From assembly GCA_900544065.1 (NCBI GenBank), contig UQTR01000086.1:1-8553 (forward strand): a DNA stretch of 8,553 nt, in the 5' to 3' direction. Source of the DNA: an uncultured Collinsella sp. Lineage in GTDB: Bacteria; Actinomycetota; Coriobacteriia; Coriobacteriales; Coriobacteriaceae. The notes beneath the pieces were generated by a model that saw nothing but the letters and a program-made list of their open reading frames with translations, had not been told where the DNA came from and did no database searches. Below, piece by piece: positions 6,794 through 8,553 of this stretch (position 1 is its first letter; every line of letters starts with the position of its first letter). The position numbers and the translations under genes were made by a program.

Positions 6794-7624
6794 TTAGGCC
6801 TCGTCGGTCTCGTGCGGGGTAATAGCCTCGACGGCAGAGACTGCCTTGGGCAACATGCCATCGGGCAGTGCGGTCTCGACCTCGCCCTTATCGCAGGCCT
6901 CGGCGAGTGCCGGATTAATGGGAAGCTGGCCCAAGATGTCGAGGTTATAGCGCTCTGCGACCTCGGGGAGCTTGCTCTTGCCAAAGACCTCGATCTTCTT
7001 GCCGCAGTCGGGGCACTCAATATAGCTCATGTTCTCGACAATGCCCAGAATGGGGACGTTCATCTTCTCGGCCATGTTGACCGCCTTGGCGACGATCATC
7101 GAGACCAGATCCTGCGGGCTCGTGACGATGACGATGCCGTCGACCGGCAGCGACTGGAAGACGGTGAGCGCGACGTCGCCTGTTCCCGGAGGCATGTCGA
7201 CCAGTAGGTAGTCGATGGGGCCCCACGAGGTCTCGCTCCAGAACTGCCTAATGGCGCCTGCGATGACCGGACCGCGCCAAAGGACGGGGTCGGTCTCGTT
7301 TTGGAGCAGCAGGTTGGAGCTCATGACCTTGACGCCGTGCTCGGAGATTTCGGGCAGCATAAGGTTGCCAAGGGCATGGACGTGGCGTCCACTCATACCG
7401 AACATCTTGGGGATAGAGGGACCGGTGATGTCGGCATCGAGGACGCCGACCTTGTGGCCGTGACGGGCAAGCTCGGTGGCGATGGTACCGGTGACAAATG
7501 ACTTGCCGACACCGCCCTTGCCGGAAAGCACGGCGATGACGCGCTTGACCTCGGACAGCGTGTTCTCCTCAAATTGCGACGGCGACGTTTGTCCGCCGGC
7601 GGCCTGTGCGTGTTCGCAACCCAT
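6794..7624 (-). CDS. mrp: Mrp/NBP35-type Fe-S cluster carrier ATPase
   Basis: Members of this P-loop family (Mrp/ApbC/NBP35) bind a [4Fe-4S] cluster at a dimer interface and pass it to target enzymes in the cytoplasm. The product has 276 residues. It carries the deviant Walker A SGKGGVGKS (34-42) with its signature lysine, LDADITGPSIP (62-72), VDMPPGTGD (142-150), and the paired cysteines CPDC (204-207) that hold the bridging cluster. The N-terminus has only Cys3 in GCEH and lacks the four-Cys ferredoxin motif of eukaryotic Nbp35. There is also no N-terminal DUF59/MIP18 domain as in many bacterial Mrp proteins, so this is the short form. ATG 7624 is chosen because AAGGAG sits 6 nt upstream (7636-7631); the frame stays open to 7681. 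It is first in the minus-strand operon and directly abuts the next flavoprotein gene. Its likely promoter is at 7680-7709. Confidence 0.95.
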   Translation of the reverse strand: MGCEHAQAAGGQTSPSQFEENTLSEVKRVIAVLSGKGGVGKSFVTGTIATELARHGHKVGVLDADITGPSIPKMFGMSGRHVHALGNLMLPEISEHGVKVMSSNLLLQNETDPVLWRGPVIAGAIRQFWSETSWGPIDYLLVDMPPGTGDVALTVFQSLPVDGIVIVTSPQDLVSMIVAKAVNMAEKMNVPILGIVENMSYIECPDCGKKIEVFGKSKLPEVAERYNLDILGQLPINPALAEACDKGEVETALPDGMLPKAVSAVEAITPHETDEA

Positions 7625-7679
7625 GTATGACTCCTTTGTATATGCTGGGGCCGGGGCCCCGCGATGTGACACCAGCGTC

Positions 7680-7709
7680 ATTGTACCCTCGTTTGCGAGT
7701 GGGAGTCAT
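7680..7709 (-). promoter_or_regulatory. Candidate promoter of the mrp-flavoprotein operon
   Basis: On the minus strand TACAAT (7685-7680) matches the -10 consensus at 5 of 6 positions, and ATGACT (7709-7704) matches the -35 consensus at 4 of 6, with an 18-bp spacer. Transcription would start near 7673, giving a leader of about 50 nt that includes a GC-rich palindrome, CGGGGCCCCG (7652-7661). A small inverted repeat CTCG-TTTG-CGAG lies in the spacer (7688-7699). It could be an operator, but four base pairs can arise by chance. Confidence 0.45.
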
Positions 7710-7808
7710 TCATGATGCGTGGTAGGCGATCGACGGTATTCGAAGGTACGGACCGAGCGTGCAGTCTGCGGCGTCAGACAACGCAAAAGGTCTGCGAATC
7801 TTGTATTA

Positions 7809-7822
7809 CGAACATCTGTGCG
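7809..7822 (+). promoter_or_regulatory. LexA-binding site (SOS box) upstream of uvrA
   Basis: CGAACATCTGTGCG matches the Gram-positive/actinobacterial SOS box CGAAC-N4-GTTCG at 9 of the 10 defined positions. The single departure is GTGCG in place of GTTCG. It lies 61 nt before the uvrA start and overlaps the region where a -35 element would fall for the possible -10 box TAAACT (7835-7840). That placement suits repression by LexA and induction by DNA damage. uvrA is a classic member of the SOS regulon in many bacteria. The lexA gene is not in this window, so the binding specificity of this organism is assumed. Confidence 0.62.
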
Positions 7823-7834
7823 CGTTGAGTGCGC

Positions 7835-7840
7835 TAAACT
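7835..7840 (+). promoter_or_regulatory. Possible -10 element of uvrA
   Basis: TAAACT matches TATAAT at 4 of 6 positions, and transcription would start near 7847, about 37 nt before the start codon. No good -35 hexamer is present at the usual distance, because that position is taken by the LexA-box-like palindrome. The support is mainly positional. Confidence 0.28.
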
Positions 7841-7883
7841 CATCGGCAGTGTGATTTGAAGTTATAGGAGGCAAGGAGCTTCC

Positions 7884-8522
7884 ATGTCTGATTCCTCTAT
7901 CGTTATTCGCGGCGCCCGTGAACACAACCTCCGTGATATCGATGTTTCCATTCCGCGTGACCAACTCGTGGTCATTACCGGTCTTTCTGGCTCGGGCAAG
8001 AGTTCGCTGGCATTTGACACTATCTATGCCGAGGGCCAGCGTCGATACGTCGAGAGTCTTTCGAGCTATGCGCGCCAGTTCTTGGGCCAGATGGACAAAC
8101 CCGACTTGGATTCAATCGACGGACTTTCGCCGGCGGTGTCGATCGACCAAAAGACGACATCTAAAAACCCTCGCTCGACGGTTGGCACCGTAACCGAGAT
8201 TTATGACTATCTGCGCCTGCTGTTCGCCCGTGTGGGCACCCCACACTGTCCCGAATGCGGCCGCGTCATTGAGCGCCAGACGACCGACCAGGTTGCCGAC
8301 AAGGTCTTGGCGGCGGGGGAGGGCCGCCGCGCGTTTGTGCTGGCACCGGTGGTGCGCGGGCGAAAAGGCGAGTACACCAAGCTGTTTGAGGACCTTCGCG
8401 CCGAGGGCTTTAGCCGCGTGCGTGTCGACGGCGAGGTTCGCTCGCTTGATGACCCTATCGATTTGGATAAGAAATTCAAGCACGATATCGAGGTCGTGGT
8501 CGACCGCATCGTGATCCGTGAG
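7884..8522 (+). CDS. uvrA: Excinuclease ABC subunit A, N-terminal part (truncated by contig end)
   Basis: UvrA is the damage-sensing ABC-type ATPase of nucleotide excision repair; it dimerises and loads UvrB on DNA. Only the first 213 residues are genomic here, of about 940 in the family. Visible motifs are IVIRGAREHNLRDID (6-20), Walker A GLSGSGKSS (33-41), the family-specific EGQRRYVESLSSYARQFLGQ (50-69), the DGLSPAVSIDQK stretch with PRSTVGT (79-102), and the CPEC pair (122-125) typical of many UvrA proteins. The segment after about 150 would belong to the UvrB-binding region. The start is supported by AAGGAG at 7873-7878, 5 nt upstream, with a second AGGAGG at 7866-7871. From base 8523 the frame runs into adapter sequence, giving an artificial LSLIHI ending and a false TGA stop at 8541-8543. 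The gene should be treated as 3'-incomplete, not as a short protein. A LexA-like site lies upstream. Confidence 0.97.
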
Positions 8523-8553
8523 CTGTCTCTTATACACATCTGACGCTGCCGAC
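8523..8553. other. Nextera/Tn5 adapter contamination at the contig end
   Basis: The first 19 bases are CTGTCTCTTATACACATCT, the Tn5 mosaic end used in Nextera libraries. The next 12, GACGCTGCCGAC, match the reverse complement of the read-1 side adapter. Together they account for every base to the end of the window. The reading frames through it give LSLIHI on the plus strand and MCIRDS and MYKRQ on the minus strand, peptides that mark untrimmed adapter in databases. No adapter sequence is seen at the left end. Confidence 0.98.

Larger units (their letters stand above)
7625..7883. other. Divergent intergenic region between mrp and uvrA
   Basis: These 259 nt separate the outward-facing mrp and uvrA genes. 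They contain the candidate mrp promoter (7680-7709), the GC palindrome at 7652-7661, a small inverted repeat GTCTG (7764-7768) / CAGAC (7775-7779), the LexA-box-like site (7809-7822) and the uvrA ribosome binding site. I see no convincing gene in it. A 38-codon plus-strand frame at 7712-7828 is considered and rejected elsewhere in this report. Confidence 0.7.

Noticed and set aside
7764..7779. Inverted repeat GTCTG-N6-CAGAC in the mrp-uvrA gap.
   Set aside because: Five base pairs with no T run; too short to call a terminator or operator without conservation data.
7712..7828. A 38-codon plus-strand frame starting ATGATG, with GGGAG 6 nt upstream, coding a basic peptide with a CESC...C ending.
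   Set aside because: It covers the divergent promoter region. Its supposed binding site overlaps the candidate mrp -35, its end lies inside the LexA-like box, and it uses AGG and CGA codons unlike the neighbours. A chance frame is the simpler view; conservation in relatives would be needed to revive it.
7884..8543. UvrA as a genuine short 219-residue protein with a natural stop.
   Set aside because: The stop and last six residues come from adapter sequence.

Overview
The window looks like a chromosomal housekeeping segment from a moderately GC-rich Gram-positive actinobacterium, most likely a Coriobacteriia gut bacterium such as Collinsella. The taxonomic call is inference. It rests on strong AAGGAGG-type ribosome binding sites, GC-rich coding with Asp/Glu-rich proteins, and a coaE-uvrB-...-uvrA order. 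Mycobacterium tuberculosis has a comparable order (rpsA Rv1630, coaE Rv1631, uvrB Rv1633, uvrA Rv1638). No rRNA, tRNA, insertion sequence, phage gene, CRISPR array or toxin/defence cassette is visible.

Layout. Positions 1-101 hold the tail of an unidentified upstream unit closed by a perfect intrinsic terminator. A plus-strand cluster follows: coaE (dephospho-CoA kinase), a membrane-anchored lytic transglycosylase overlapping coaE by 8 nt, and uvrB (excision-repair helicase subunit). It ends in a strong hairpin terminator at 3741-3781. A minus-strand cluster faces it. Read in its own direction it contains an Mrp/NBP35-type Fe-S carrier ATPase (7624 to 6794), an HI0933/YhiN-like flavoprotein that begins on the base after the mrp stop (6793 to 5522), and a COG2509-type FAD-dependent dehydrogenase (5441 to 3801). 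The two flavoprotein genes are separated by an 80-nt gap with a terminator-like hairpin and a perfect TATAAT box. A 259-nt divergent intergenic region then leads to the 5' part of uvrA on the plus strand. It carries a candidate mrp promoter and a good LexA (SOS) box in front of uvrA.

The last 31 bases (8523-8553) are not genomic. They match the Tn5/Nextera mosaic end plus the start of the read-1 adapter, so uvrA is cut off by the library or assembly and not by biology.

How the genes relate: UvrA and UvrB are partners in nucleotide excision repair and flank an oppositely oriented redox/Fe-S operon. CoaE finishes coenzyme A synthesis and the transglycosylase cuts peptidoglycan; both look co-transcribed, probably also with uvrB. 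I see no convincing undescribed system here. The points most worth a second look are the adapter contamination, the LexA box, the leader/terminator between the flavoprotein genes, and some lineage-specific insertions in otherwise standard proteins.
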